64,000 nucleotides of DNA from Zeugodacus cucurbitae (taxonomy: Eukaryota; Arthropoda; Insecta; Diptera; Tephritidae). The stretch is taken from contig NC_071671.1 in assembly GCF_028554725.1 (NCBI RefSeq), positions 46,824,501-46,888,500 on the forward strand. Direction: 5' to 3'. The notes below the pieces were generated by a model, which saw only the letters and a list, made by a program, of their open reading frames with translations, was not told the DNA's origin and searched no databases. Position numbers and translations under genes: made by a program. This document shows positions 10,425-22,925 of this stretch, piece after piece. Numbering within the stretch: position 1 is the stretch's first letter; each line of letters starts with the position of its first letter.

Positions 10425-12599
10425 TTATTCATTAAAAATGTTAACATTAACCGAGGATTTCGTATGTCCTATATTAATGAAATAGAGAAATATTAAGGTG
10501 CTCCAGATCTTTAATATTAAGTATATCGTTACTAGAAATACATTTTGCTGTTGAATATACTTTTCTTTATTATATGATGCTGCCAAGGTTATCCCATGTA
10601 ATTAATTAGTTATGAGTTATGAGGCCTTTTGATGAGTCATCTTGAATTTGTTATAAACTCTAAGTACCAGAGGTGGAAATAATCATATTGAAATTATTAC
10701 TAAATATATCAAAGTTTTGCAAAACATCGTTCAAATAAGTGGCAGTCGATCTTAAAATAATCTAATACAAATTTTTTTCATATTTCTCTGTACACCACAA
10801 ATTTCGTATTTTTTATAATTTAAATGAATATACAGTTTAAGCAGGTGGCAGCTTTAGACCTTTAACTCAACACCTACTTAAATATCCTTTATTTTAGCGT
10901 TTATTTCTTATTTATAAATCAAATTTTCAAATATAATTTTAATAAATAATAAATTCAATTGAATGCTAAATTTTTACAGCTGCAACTCTTCACTTAAACT
11001 GTTTTAGCTGAAATTTTTCTTAGGTATATAATATCCAGATTGTTAAAATTTGAATGTTAAATTAAATAAATAATCCTACTGTTAAATTTAAAATTTGATT
11101 CAATTAAAATTTTAAACAGGTGGCAGCCCTTACATTTCCAACGTCAAGCTTTTCTAAAACTATTAAGTTATTCGTGTGCCGTTATCTTATAACTTTCTCA
11201 TTTAAAATTTTGAAACATGTGGCAACTTTCTAACTATTTTCTCATTAGAGATTTCCAATTAATCAGGGAAAAACACAATTTCGATGATTTCTAAACATCC
11301 TTTATTAAAACCAATTTTCTTCGATTACTTAAGTTATTATGCAAAACTGATGTCCCGACGGTGTGATAAAAATTATATTGCTCCACACTTCGCCACGTTC
11401 ATCATACGCCCTGTCCACTCAAATTTGCATAACTACACGTGCGCATTTTTCTTATATTTCCTGCGCCTTGGTACGACTGTGGCCAACATATCATTGATTT
11501 ATATATTATTTACATGTTCATATTTATGTATGTACATACATATGTGTAATTTTTTCCATCAGGAAATACACACATAACAGCAAAGGTGCTTATATATGTA
11601 TGTATGTTTACACAGGTGCTTAAATGGCGTCTATGCTACTTCGCTGCTTGCCGAAGGCGCCGTCCATCAGCCACAGCTAATGGAACTATAAATATTGATA
11701 AAGTGCTGAGTAACCATGTTATGACAACACCCTCAAATCCCATATCTCCATAAAGCTGTCAGTAAATTATGAATGAGTACTGTGTATACTCACACTCATA
11801 CTCATACTCATATTCGTACACGCAAAGCGAATTATTATAATATCCTGCGCGAGAAAGTAAAATGCTCTAAGGAGCTGCATAAAAAATGTATACGATCATT
11901 ATATATACACACACATATATGTGTGTGCATTGTCACGCAAAGCGCGCTGATTGCTCGATATTTTAGTTGGTATTATTATAAATTGTTTCTTGAAAATTTT
12001 CAAATGTTTTTCCACAGAATTATTTAGAAACTAATGACAGTTCCAAGTGTCTATGTGCATTTTAATATCACTTAAGTTTTCACTTATACGCCATTTAAAG
12101 GAAAATATGTGTTTATTTACACGTACAAACACACAAAGACATTCACTATAGAGCGTCTCCATAAATGCTTGCAAGCAATTTACACATGCATCTTAATGCA
12201 CTTCTCAAGTGGAAATTTCACTTAGCAATTAATGGCGCAAGCATATAGCAATATACATTTATATGTATGTATGTCCGTGGTAAAATAACATAACAGCTCG
12301 TAGGTGCGCCGGTACTCCTTGTACTGCTTGTGTGCGGATGATTTAATTTTAAGTTGACCTACTTTATGCTCTGCCACTATGTTAACTTAATGGATCAAAA
12401 ATATGAAGTAAATGATTTACCATTAATACCATTAAAATATATTGAATAACTGTAAGACATGTAAAAGGAAGTATTTTAAGTATGCGGAATGGAAAGTAAA
12501 GTGTGAAAATACAAATAATTTTTTCTCAACGTATTCAATTTTATTGCAATGCTTTCCTTGATTATGTATTATACGTAGTGACAAATATTATGGAAGTGA
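10425..12599. other. AT-rich noncoding stretch with recurrent GTGGCA motif
   Basis: No gene is supported. Three short blocks at about 10841, 11116 and 11214 share A/T-rich sequence followed by GTGGCAGC or GTGGCAAC. ACATAC/ACTCAT microsatellites lie at 11525-11545, 11594-11610 and 11788-11820. The small frames are not convincing. Confidence 0.5.
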
Positions 12600-12680
12600 T
12601 CATTTTGTGCCAAACACCATATCTCAGGAACCACTCGGCCATTGACGAAATCCATTCATATCATTTAATCATTTAATATA
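12600..12680 (-). repeat. Copy of a dispersed phrase also found in two other repeats
   Basis: Read on the minus strand this segment contains GGCCGAGTGGTTCCTGAGAT followed by ATGGTGTTTG, clearly related to the phrase at 9679-9708 in the 9.27-10.42 kb element and more distantly to 32560-32600. No boundaries are visible around it, so only the shared phrase is claimed. Confidence 0.4.
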
Positions 12681-15299
12681 CACCGTCAGTACCCATGTTG
12701 ATCAATCTTTTAACATAAGTCACCATTTTTAATTTCAAATAATCCAAACCGCTGAAATTATGCTCACCACTGAGTATTTTGTTTTTTTTTTTTTGGAGGT
12801 CGTTCGGGACATCATTTACAGGAGCGGAGCATATCAATGTTCAGATAATTGATTTAAAGGATGAATATATTAAAAAAAAAAAAAACAAAAAACAAATTGT
12901 CTTAGCAGAAATATGCCTTTCCAATATGCGTATTTGTGTTTAATTTTTTTTAAATCTACTAAATTTTGTCTCATTATAAACCAATATTCCTTAGCGATCC
13001 TATGTCGCCCAAACTTTGTGTTTATTGCATGATTCCTATCTTATGCTCTTAGAATATAGTTGAGAATATGTGGAATACTCACCAAAAATGTGCAAAATTA
13101 TCGTCAAGCAATAACATAAAGTGGTAAAATTAAAAATCGTTAAATAATGATTTTGCCATTTTCCGACAATCAAAAGTCTACAATTTCCCTTATGGACCTA
13201 TTAATTAACCATAACTAACTAACGCAGGGTTGCAATTAAGTATCTATGTACAAATTTTCTAATTACGTGGATTTTTTGGATCTTCCACGAAGAATTACTA
13301 AGGTAAGTACCGTCTATAGACACCTTCATATTCCAAGTACAACACTCTTAATTCTAAGCTCACCTTCCCCAAAAAGCTCTGACGTCAATTGATCGTTAGT
13401 GAGTTGCGTCAGCAAAAAGTGGCTCACAAAATATGGCCAGCCAACATATCGTCTCCATGATCGTCACTGTCACTCGGACCATTGTCACCTAAAGCATAAA
13501 TAAATTGAAAATGGTTTATTATACTCGTATGTATTGCCTTTTATTTTATTTTCCTTATTTATATTGTAGGTTGGTGCGTCTGTCAGTTGTCTACATAGAT
13601 ATATGTGCTAAATATATATTTTTAAAATTTTTATGCTAAATTGAGCCACATAATTCTCATTTATGTGCAAATAATCCACATGAACCACATGTGTGGCACG
13701 AAATGTAGTGCGCATCAACGCAAGTGGCACGAATAATAAAATTGCGACACTGCCATCACTCGGCCCCCCACCTCTGACGCAGACTAGAAAAAGTGTCAGC
13801 CTACAAAGTGTCAATATTTCACTAATACAAATGCGCATATATAATTGTATTATATACATATGTATTAGTGTGGATATGCAAATTTTCCATTTCATACACA
13901 CATATACATACATGTATACATAAAAACCCATGTAATCGCACTTTAAGTGTGCGTGCCTAATCTCGCCGCAAACTTATCACAATCTCATCTGACATTTGCA
14001 AATTGTCGTTGACACACATATTCTAATTCTTGTCAATTTGCCAAGCGTTACCAGTTTGCCAACGCCAACGTAGGTACCTGCGTGTGTGTACACCATTACC
14101 TATGTATATGTGTGTGTAGTGGCATTTATTTGCCGTTGATTGCAAAATGCAGAAACGTTTTTCGGTTTGGCTTCTGCTCGTCCATCGAATGGACACTGTT
14201 CCACGCATGGTCGCCTCCAATTGCACTTGTACATTGCATGTTGCCATTTGTCCCAGCGCTCAATTATAAATATGGACAGATCTATGCCACAGCAAGTGCT
14301 AATATTTTAAGTTACAATGATTATTCATATTTTGCGGTCACTTTGGAAATATATTTCAGCTTTTTGTTAGATTAATTAAAATGGATTTCATTTGGAAATA
14401 ATAACAAAATATTGGGTGCAAGTGTCTTTTGTTAGCTTGTAAATAATAGTCAGAAAAATTGAATCTCCATTATTAATTCAATAATTGACTAAAAAGACAA
14501 ACTTTTCATTAATTTTTTACGAGCCGAAGCATACTTCGGTCTCTAAGGGTCTGTTGTTATACGTGAGAATTTTATATTACTCTTCAAATTATAATCGTAA
14601 TACACATCTATAGAACTGTGAGTTCTTGACTCTAGAAAAATGTATCTACAGATCTGCCAGCTTATGAAACCTAAAGAGTTCTAGACACTGGAAATAAAAT
14701 CACAAATTTAATCCGAAAAAAGTATTAATATCCTGAACATACATATGTAGTATTACAATAAATGTAATGTAATACAATGTGAATTACAGTTTTTGTCCAG
14801 AATTATCTTTAATAGATCATACATCAAACCACATCTCAAGTCCACTCCAAATGCTGATGATGTTTAATCTGATGATTTCATCTACCTACAACTTATTATT
14901 CCGTACACTAAATTTTATAGATATAGTGTTTTAGATGGTATAGACAGCAGTAAATTTTTATATAAGGTCCGAGTGTTGTATAATCTTACATCTAAGATCT
15001 CAAATTTTCTCCTAAAACAGTTTTGGATGCGAAAATGTCAACAAAATCATCTTTTAATTTTGAATACTAAATGAAAATCATAAACCGAACTATAAATAAC
15101 CTCAAATAATATTTTTATTCGTTGCGTTAATTCATTATTCGAGTTCTCAGAATCAGGCACTTAGCGGTTCAAAGTGGGAGTTCAAAGATGAAAAGCACTT
15201 TATCAAAATAATTACAAACTCACGATTTTTATGGTATCTAATAAATAATAAAAGCATATATGAGCGTGAACGAATGTATTTTTAGACGACTATATAAAT
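12681..15299. other. AT-rich noncoding stretch
   Basis: No gene is supported. The overlapping opposite-strand frames at 13608-13931 and 14023-14375 are mutually exclusive and contain microsatellite-derived residues. Poly-A/poly-T tracts occur at 12780-12795 and 12870-12885. Confidence 0.5.
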
Positions 15300-15720
15300 A
15301 TTATGTTTTTTTTTCGATTTTCGCTTAGTCACTACCCGCCGCCGCGCCTTTGATGTCACAAATGTGTTACAGTGTGCCACTTGCGGCCGACATATCTAGA
15401 TTTGCTCTTTGCTAGTCGAATAATTTTTGTTCTTATTAATTTGCATTAGTTGCAATTTTACTATGCGAATGATAATCGTGTTGACAATTTCGCTGAGCAA
15501 AGCATAATGAATGATTTTTATAGCACTTTGCGGGAGGCAACGCGCTCGTTCTTTCACACACGTATGGCGCATTTTGAGTGACTAGACGCTAGAGTATGCG
15601 ATGAAATTTAAAATAGTGCGTGGGCGAATTTGCAAAATTTCATAAAAGCAAAAAACAGAAAAGCCGAAAGCAGCTGAGAACACGTAGACAGCATAATTAT
15701 AGTGATAGAATCTGAAGAGA
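15300..15720. promoter_or_regulatory. Candidate regulatory segment (CpG-richer island in AT-rich DNA)
   Basis: This block is richer in G/C and in non-repetitive sequence than its surroundings, with CCCGCCGCCGCGCC near 15336 followed by several AT-rich homeodomain-like cores (TTAATTTGC, TAATTTTTG). It has no coding frame. Such compositional islands in fly intergenic DNA are often enhancers, but that is inference only. Confidence 0.2.
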
Positions 15721-16000
15721 GGCAATCAGCATTGATGTTATTCAAACATCATACATATCTGTACTAAAATTCAATTACAGTGACGAAACAAAAATTAGAA
15801 GCGCTAAATATTTATTAAAAAAATTAAAAATTTTTTTGATATTTTAATCGAAGATTATCGTTATAAATATTTCAATAGTTTTCGAGATAATACCAGGCGA
15901 CTTTTTTGAAAACAGTGAAGCATAGATCTTTTATTTTTGTCAACTTTGTTGTAGCGATACTAAATATTCCTTAAATTCGTCAAATATTTTTTTTGGAATA

Positions 16001-16395
16001 CGGCTTTTTCTTTATGTAAACCCTATACGACGGTCGTGAGAACGACTCTCCTTTCCTTATCGCTGATATCATTGTTTTCTTTGGTTTAGCATTAGCAATT
16101 TTATGAGCTTATGGTTTATAATACTTTGTCCAACTACTGTCTTATATCACATATCTACATATATGTATATTAAAATATATTAAGTAGAGTATGCTTTCGG
16201 GTCGGCTTTTTCTTTATGTAAACCCTATACGACGGTCGTGAGAACGGCTTTCCTTTCCTTATCGCTGATATCGTTGTTTTCTTTGGTTTAGCATTAGCAA
16301 TTTTATGAGCTTATGGTTTATAATAATTTGTCCAACTACTGTCTTATATCACATATCAACATGTATGTATATTAAAATATATTAAGTAGAGTATG
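16001..16395. repeat. Tandem duplication, two copies at a 202-bp period
   Basis: Copy 1 (16001-16193) and copy 2 (16203-16395) are about 193 bp each, separated by a 9-bp spacer. By eye they differ at about 6 positions, roughly 97% identity. Both begin CGGCTTTTTCTTTATG and end TTAAGTAGAGTATG. They contain no gene. The low divergence marks a recent local duplication. The flanking 15721-16000 is AT-rich with nothing recognisable. Confidence 0.95.
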
Positions 16396-17214
16396 AATAC
16401 AAATTTTCTTATTAATTGCCACTTGACTCTTTGCATTATGAAGATCATAAAATACTAATAAATTTATTGTTGATTACTATAAAAACTGGTATTGCAATAA
16501 CTTAATAATTTGTGAAATAATTGAAAGAATTATGTTGGAATTTGACAAATATTTTCTGATGCTTAAATTTGTTTATGTGTTACTTCACACAAAAACAAAA
16601 TACTATTGGAAAATGAAGAATTTAACCTAGCGTACAGTGATGCCATTTCTTGTTGAATTCGAATATAGCTACTAAGAAAATATAAAAAATTTCGAAGGAA
16701 CTTCAATTCTAAAAAATTCTTGTCTTAAACTATTTCGTCAAATACAGGAATTTGAATATAACCATTTCAGCTAAACTATTACAGTATATCGTAATTTTCG
16801 AAATATTATTTTTTATATTTTTTACATTTTGATCCATTTTCATTATCATGTCCATATAAAAGTTACTCATACGCAACGTATCGCCATCTGTACAGCGTTT
16901 TATTAAAAAATTAAAAAAAAAGTATTTGGTCAAATGCATATTAGTGGCTTTCTAGTATAAAACGATGCTTCATATTTTGTAGATATTGCGAGAGTAATTG
17001 AAACACAGTGTTATTGCAAGTCATAATGAGATCTGTAAAACGGACAAAAATATTAAAAGCCTGGTTGGCAACTTGAAGAACACATTGAGTATTTTAGTTA
17101 AAATATTATATTAACGTTGATATTGTGCAATTCATGGATTGTTACTTGTAACCTCTTGCTGTTCAATTTTTTAAAGTTTTCTTACCAGCACTAATTAGAG
17201 CTGGTTATTATTAG
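16396..17214. other. AT-rich noncoding stretch
   Basis: No gene, RNA or transposon end is recognised. The 16730-16939 minus-strand frame has no motif and strongly biased composition. Confidence 0.5.
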
Positions 17215-17710
17215 TTGGTCAGAACTATGTATGTCAATGTCCACGCTTATCGTTCCATCGAATGCGTTATTCGTCGTCGCCAATGCACAAATGACCATAA
17301 ATTCTCTAAAAAACCTTGCGCTCAAAAGCTCTTAACTTAAAGATTAAAGAGGAACTTGTAGAGTTTGATCTTTGTTCGTCGAGAAAGGTTCGTCTGAAAG
17401 TTAAAGTTGCAGTTGCCAACTCAGTCCAAAGTAACACGTGTTGTCAAGACTGATTCTGCGTAGGATTTCAAAGCTGACATTATTGGATTGAAGAGGCACT
17501 GGATGGATGTTACTGGTACAGGATGTTAATCCTGGTTCCAAGATAGACAAAATTATCTACAACTTCAAAGATATGACTGTCAACAGTGGCCTAAGAGCCA
17601 AGTTACGAATGCGAGGATTGTTTGTTTGATGACAGGACATATTTCGTCTTCGCTTCCTTATCCAGTCTGGAAAAAGCAGAACAAATGGCGCAATTGTTGA
17701 GTCGAATGAT
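17215..17710 (-). pseudogene. RTE-like LINE relic, copy C
   Basis: Same family as the relics at 5765-6290 and 7845-8675, but more diverged. Shared landmarks on the plus strand include TATGTCAATGTC, CCATAAAT, ACTTGTAGAGTTTGAT, TTCGTCGAGAAAGG, GACATTATTGGATTG and TTTGTTTGATGACAGGA, in the same order as in copy B. The minus strand thus covers the part just after the YxDD motif to the thumb. There are many frameshifts and the RT active site is not included. It is an older insertion than A and B. Confidence 0.7.
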
Positions 17711-18639
17711 ATCGATTCCCACTGAATTTAACTCTTTTAATTTAACTTTAAAATTTCCAAAAAAAATTTTCATTTTCATAAAAAAGTTTTCAAAATTTCA
17801 AAATAATTATGAAAACGAAAGATTATCCACTTTTTGAGATAATGTGAATTTGTCAAATTTTCTTTGTCTTTATAGATTGTCAGGTCTAAATCTAAATTCG
17901 TTGGCAATCGTAGTTCTCTTAATTTGGAGCTTTTTTTCATTCGTTTACATTTCTATTTTTCTTTTACTTCTCTAGATTTTAGAAAATCGTTCTTTCAGTT
18001 TTGTCTAAACTTTCAAGTATTTATAGTTCTTTAGTTGCGTTTATAATATATCATTATCTGATTCTTATCTATTCCTTGGGAGGTTCATAATTGTCAAGTT
18101 GATATTGAATATATTTGTATAATTTGACACATTTTAGTTCAAGTTGAGATTTATAGTTCTCTCAGAAGAATCATTACTATTGCCATAAAAATCACTCTGT
18201 GCTGAGAATAATAGAATTCTCAAGTTGATGACTGCTGAGAAACAATGTTGAAATTTTAACTAAAATTATTATATTAAAGCTTTTCAGATACCATTTACAT
18301 AGCTTACATTTGCTTTACAAAGTACTTAACACTCTGAATACTATTTTATATAGCATATAAAGGTAGTAAAATCGATTTTGTTATATATATATGTATATGT
18401 ATATAATAAGTGTCCATTTGTTTCTTTCTACAATAAAGGGCCACCAAATTCCAAAACAATTCCCCATAACCACATTCAAATCCAAATAATCTTATTAAAC
18501 GTAGTATTAATTTAAATTCAATTTACATATAGAAAAGGTAGCTTTATGAAGCTAAAACTGCTCTCTAGCTAGCCTTATATTTACAAACATATATAATACA
18601 TAAACATATGTATATCAACACCCTACTCTTTTTCAATTT
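17711..18639. other. AT-rich noncoding stretch
   Basis: Nothing supported. A TATATATATGTATATG microsatellite is present near 18382-18402. Confidence 0.5.
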
Positions 18640-19600
18640 AAACCATTATAAAGTAAAGCAAACACAATATCCCAATTGATCCGTTGCCGAAACCGTACAT
18701 GGGCTTACATTTTCCTTATTAAGCCATAAGCTATGCGTGATATCCTTCGCAGAGATAGCGCTTGAAACGAGCGCGCAAAAATTCCTGCCACAAAACCGTC
18801 ATATTACTTCCTTGTCTATTGTAGTAACATCAATGCCTTGGGTATTCAAGGCTTGTACAGTGCAAAAGATAAAAGCGATACGAAACCAAATACAAGGCAC
18901 TCACCGCCAACGCCCACAACAGCGACGCGCCGCGTTGCGAAGCGTGTGAAATGTTCATTTGCCTAATGGCAGCTTGTAATGCAAACCCGTTGGTTGCCGT
19001 TTTATATGCCACATACACATCTCTATATACTTGTTTGTATGTGTGTGCAATGTGTGCTGCGTGTGGCACAAAAATATTTCCCATAATGGCAGCTGCTGTC
19101 AGTATATATGCGTGGCGCCACAAAGCTCACTCGTTCGCCAACACTTGTGTACTATTGTGTGACTATGCGTTGTTAGTTAGCAGCTGAAAACCTGCCACGC
19201 CACGCCATGCCATGCTATGCCATTCCACGTTTAGTTAAGTAGGACAAAAACATTCATTATCATGTGGCCTGAATTTGGTGCCCCACCGTGCCACTGCTAT
19301 GTTGGCCAAGTGTCGGCTGTTTTGCTCTTTGCTGCTGTTGGCTGAGTGGTGTCTGGTGCCCGATGCCCGGTGCCCGTTGTCGTTTGACAGGTGTCGGTTG
19401 GCCTAGTGATGATCCTATTTCCATTACATTGGAGACACATTGGCGCGAGTTAGTGTGTCAGTGTCGCCGCGCAGCACTAGTTAGAGTGCTAATGTAGTAC
19501 GCGTAGCTGGCACTGATGAAATGCCTGTGGCGTTAGTACTGCTATGAACGGCACTCCTTAAACGATTTCGCATACCAAAAACAAGAAGAAAAAAGAAAAA
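18640..19600. promoter_or_regulatory. GC-richer island with short tandem repeats; candidate regulatory DNA
   Basis: Base composition is clearly less AT-rich than on either side and there is little microsatellite. Two small tandem arrays occur: a degenerate GCCAC/GCCAT pentamer (19193-19229) and GGTGCCCG-type octamers (about 19354-19377). Opposite-strand frames overlap (18737-19187), so coding is unlikely. I infer possible conserved noncoding or regulatory sequence. No specific factor is assigned. Confidence 0.25.
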
Positions 19601-19938
19601 TAACAACCGGAAGATGGCGACTTAGTAATCAAGTTAAGAACGTACAGAGATACAGGGTGATCCACTCAAATATTGTTTTGGCAAATGACAGTTCTTTCTA
19701 GTAACAAATTATTTCTGTTTAGATATTAAAGTGTTGGGATGATCCCTGTCACGAAGTAAAGACAAACAGCTCGAAAACCCACATACCAGCAAATAACATA
19801 TGGATCCAAGAGCAATAAAGTTAAGACCAGGATTCACAACGACATAGCGAAACTCAATGAAATCTATTTTTCTGACAAAAGCTCTCCAAAGAACTAACTG
19901 AACGAAGCTGTAGTAATATTTATTTCTACAACTCGAAA

Positions 19939-20075
19939 TTGGATCGTCGTACCGCAGCCACTTCTAAGAATGTGGGTTCTGTAAATGAAAGCATGTGACT
20001 AAACCTTAAAGCATCGGTTCGCCATCGAGCTTAATGATATAGCCTTTTGTGGACCAACCCTGGACCAACTGAACA
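19939..20075 (+). pseudogene. Transposase helix-turn-helix remnant
   Basis: The plus-strand frame reads LDRRTAATSKNVGSVNESM, then a stop and further broken codons (LNLKASVRHRA, later LLWTNPGP). The order resembles the linker between the two helix-turn-helix domains of mariner-type transposases (R-T-V-x-T-x-E-N-V-x-x-V, then S-I-R-R-R-A, then S-L-W-R-I-L). Stops interrupt it at least twice. The match is by eye to family patterns, not by alignment. Confidence 0.5.
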
Positions 20076-20451
20076 AAATTTGACATAAAAACCCTTTACC
20101 CCTTAGGAAGCTCCATTCACTCAGCAAATGGTCGTTCCATTCTATATCGAGTATAAGTTCAGAATAAAATCGATATGCAAAAGAATTGAAGAAGACAGTA
20201 TCCAATCATTCTACTTGGTAATTTTTACTTTAAAATATTGCTAAAACGGTACTTGCTGTCAATGGTGAAAGCTTTCGAAGAAGAAGTACAATTCATTCGG
20301 CAAATTTACTAGCTCATGTTTCTGTTTCAGGTCCAAGACATGTTATGACACATACCAATGCGTACGTCGGTCTTCTGCATATCAAGTTCGATGATTTATT
20401 ATCTGAACCCTCGGCGAAGTCAATTGACCTCGCAAAAGTTGCAATTTGAAC

Positions 20452-20735
20452 TTTTTGGTGGGATCCTGGGAAAGGTTAATTTTATATGAGGAATCGATAA
20501 ACAATTCAAGACCTTAATGCAAATACGGATCTTTTTTATGAGCTAGTGATATCCATAAGTTACCATTCCACAAAGGGAACCAAAAATCTTCACTTTTTTG
20601 ATGGAATCCTGGGAAACGCCGATGTTATGTGCGGCATCGATTGATTATTCAAGGTCTAAGGGCGAATTTGGATTCTATTAATAGGCTAGCGATGACCATA
20701 AGTTACCATTCCACAAATGTAACCAGAAATCTTGA
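20452..20735. repeat. Diverged tandem duplication, period about 141 bp
   Basis: The two halves share GGAATCCTGGGAAA-like starts (20459 and 20602), GGCATCGAT/GGAATCGAT, and CATAAGTTACCATTCCACAAA (shortened here) at 20553 and 20697, in the same order. They differ at many positions, so the duplication is old. It lies inside the 19.65-20.82 kb transposon. Confidence 0.75.
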
Positions 20736-20819
20736 AAGAAAGCGGACCCTATGTAGCTAGTCGAAGGAGAATAATATTTTTTTCTTTTGATACTTTTAAG
20801 GAAGCCAAGGATCACCCTG

Positions 20820-22460
20820 TACTGCATATATATACTCATGCGTGCGACAGATTGGCTGCGTACTTGGATTTTCGCAAGGTGACAGGGAACTCACAAAGAG
20901 CTGCTCATTTTAGTAGAAACATACAGACACATAAATACAATATATACAAATGTGTGTGTATCTTAGAATGTTGTAAAGTAATTGCGCCCAAAAAGAGCCG
21001 TAAGAAAGGAAGGTGAAAGCTAAAATACAAAGAAAGTCGCTTAACTGAAGCAAAAAAAAAGCGACCTAAACAAGGACGAAACAGTGTGGCAGAAAAAGTT
21101 CGCTATGCCCAAAAAAATTTCCAAGTTGGCACGATAGTACCAAACGAATACACACGAACCGACATACGTGGAAAATACAACGTTAACTAAGCGCCAGCGT
21201 AACTGTGCCGCCGTGAGCACGAACTGCAGGTGTCGGATAGATGTGGATTTACCTTAAGTGTGTATTGGTGGGTGGGTGTGTGTGCACTAGGTCAGTGGGT
21301 GGTGGTGAGCTCATTATCAAATCTAGTGTAGAAATAAAGAAAAAACATTACCGACTTTTTTGCCAGCTCATATTTTTCCACACGCATGCAGAAATACAAT
21401 GAAGAGTACACAAACCCACAAACATACATACGGAAACTATAGTACGCAAGTACAAATACTCAAATCGGGTGTGTCATGGATATTTATTTTGTTTGTATTT
21501 TGTTCGAAAATTTTTACACGTGAGGTATGAGTCAACTTTTCATCATCATCCGAGTTTGAGGGTGGACTCAACTTTCCGGCACAAACAAAAAACGCACACA
21601 AGCGAGCTTAAATACATATGTATATACATACATACAGAGCTAAATGACAGGAAGTTTCTTAGCGTAAAACTTTCATTGTGTGCCACACGCATATTCAGCT
21701 TGAATTTATTATAGCCAATGTTTGTGTGTATGTGTACACAGTATTGTGTTTGGGTTAGTTACCGTTAGCTAAAGTAAAATTTCATGTAATCAACGATGAG
21801 ATCAGCAGGACCTACTATGCGCCATTATGATACTATTTACAATATAAACAAGTATATATATTGATTTTTGACCGTAGCGTTATTGTTTGCCTACCAACTA
21901 ATAGAATTATGCAAAGCCCCTGCATGGTGTTCTGAAGCCAATAGAGAGTGGCTTCAATTACATAAAATTGATATTTATATTGTAATCCATACTATTCGGT
22001 TAATTATGGTGGAGGGCAATCCAATTTATGAATTGTATAAATACTATTTGTGGGCAAATAACGGAAAAAATATAAAAAAAACGCAACGAAAAATGTGTGA
22101 CAAAAAACCGTACAAAAGGTCTCATTTTGTACTATATATAGTATACAAGTAAGTTCCTATATAATTCGAAACTGGAAGCATGATCCCATACAGGTGTACA
22201 TTTGTAATATATAAAACAAAATGTTAGTTCTAAAGAATAAGATATTTTTGAAATATTATATGCAAAACTATTCGTATAAAAATCACTTAAACCAGAGTTA
22301 CCACATTTTTGAAAAATAGTTAAATATCAGTATCAATTTCACATTAGATACTACAATATGGGTTTCAAGTAGAAAGGATTTAAGGGAATTTTATAGTTTT
22401 AGAGAGATTAGAGAAGTTCTGGAAGGTAGAGAATTCGCTCTTATAAGTTTCCTTGATATA
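20820..22460. other. AT-rich noncoding stretch
   Basis: No gene is supported. The frames at 20732-21016, 21469-21714 and 21868-22152 lack motifs and partly translate ACATAC/TATATA repeats. A short GTGGTAAC-type motif in AT-rich context occurs near 22293-22320 on the minus strand. Confidence 0.5.
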
Positions 22461-22465
22461 TAAGG

Positions 22466-22925
22466 GGTTTAAACAACATTCTTCTGAATGCCTTAGCGGC
22501 GCTTAAAAGACTGCACGTCTCGGAATCTCTGGTGAAATTGATAGAGCAGATGTTTTTGGGTAGGTTCATAATTTCAACGATCTGTCCAAAGAGACACATC
22601 TCAAGGAGGCGTGTTATCCTCACTTCTCTGGATCTTAACAATGAATCAATTGTTGTTAGATCTGGAAACATAGACAATTGTGGCCAACGCTGATGATATG
22701 GCTGGCACCACGTTATTAATAAGTGAGAAAGTAAGCTACCTGAGGCTAAGTTTAGACAGGACACCATAATGGAAACCAAGCATAGATGCTAGGTAAAGGT
22801 ATAGGACCTAAATGTGAACCAAAATCTCGTGCAACTCATAGGCTCTAACGGCAGCGATAAATTATGGATTATGATATATGGTATATTGGTAAGGTGGACA
22901 ATAATGAAAAAGAAGTATACATACG
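22466..22925 (+). pseudogene. Cryptic non-LTR reverse transcriptase relic
   Basis: Although no long frame is left, the plus strand shows successive reverse transcriptase blocks in different frames. First is FNN-like ALAALKRLHVSESLVKLIEQM (shortened) with GRFIIST, matching the usual 'AFNNV...L...W...ML..R' stretch. Next is SQGGVLSSLLWILTMNQLLL (22599 onward), the conserved PQGGVLSPLLW motif. Next is VANADDMA (22680-22703), the catalytic ADD. Last is KVSYLRLSLDR followed by a stop and WKPSI, matching 'KVKYLGLTLDRxLxWKPSI'. The spacing between the ADD and KVSYL blocks is shorter than in intact elements, so sequence has been lost. The motif wording suggests a Jockey/R1-type element. It is clearly nonfunctional. 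Confidence 0.65.

Larger units (their letters stand above)
19653..20819 (+). mobile_element. Decayed Tc1/mariner-superfamily transposon
   Basis: The ends are perfect 13-bp inverted repeats counting the target dinucleotide: TACAGGGTGATCC at 19651-19663 and GGATCACCCTGTA at 20809-20821. The TA at each edge is the expected target-site duplication of this superfamily. The roughly 1.17-kb length fits a single-transposase element. A transposase N-terminal remnant is recognisable at 19939-20075. The distal half contains a diverged 141-bp tandem duplication (20452-20735) and no clear DDE/D motif. The element is inactive. Confidence 0.7.
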
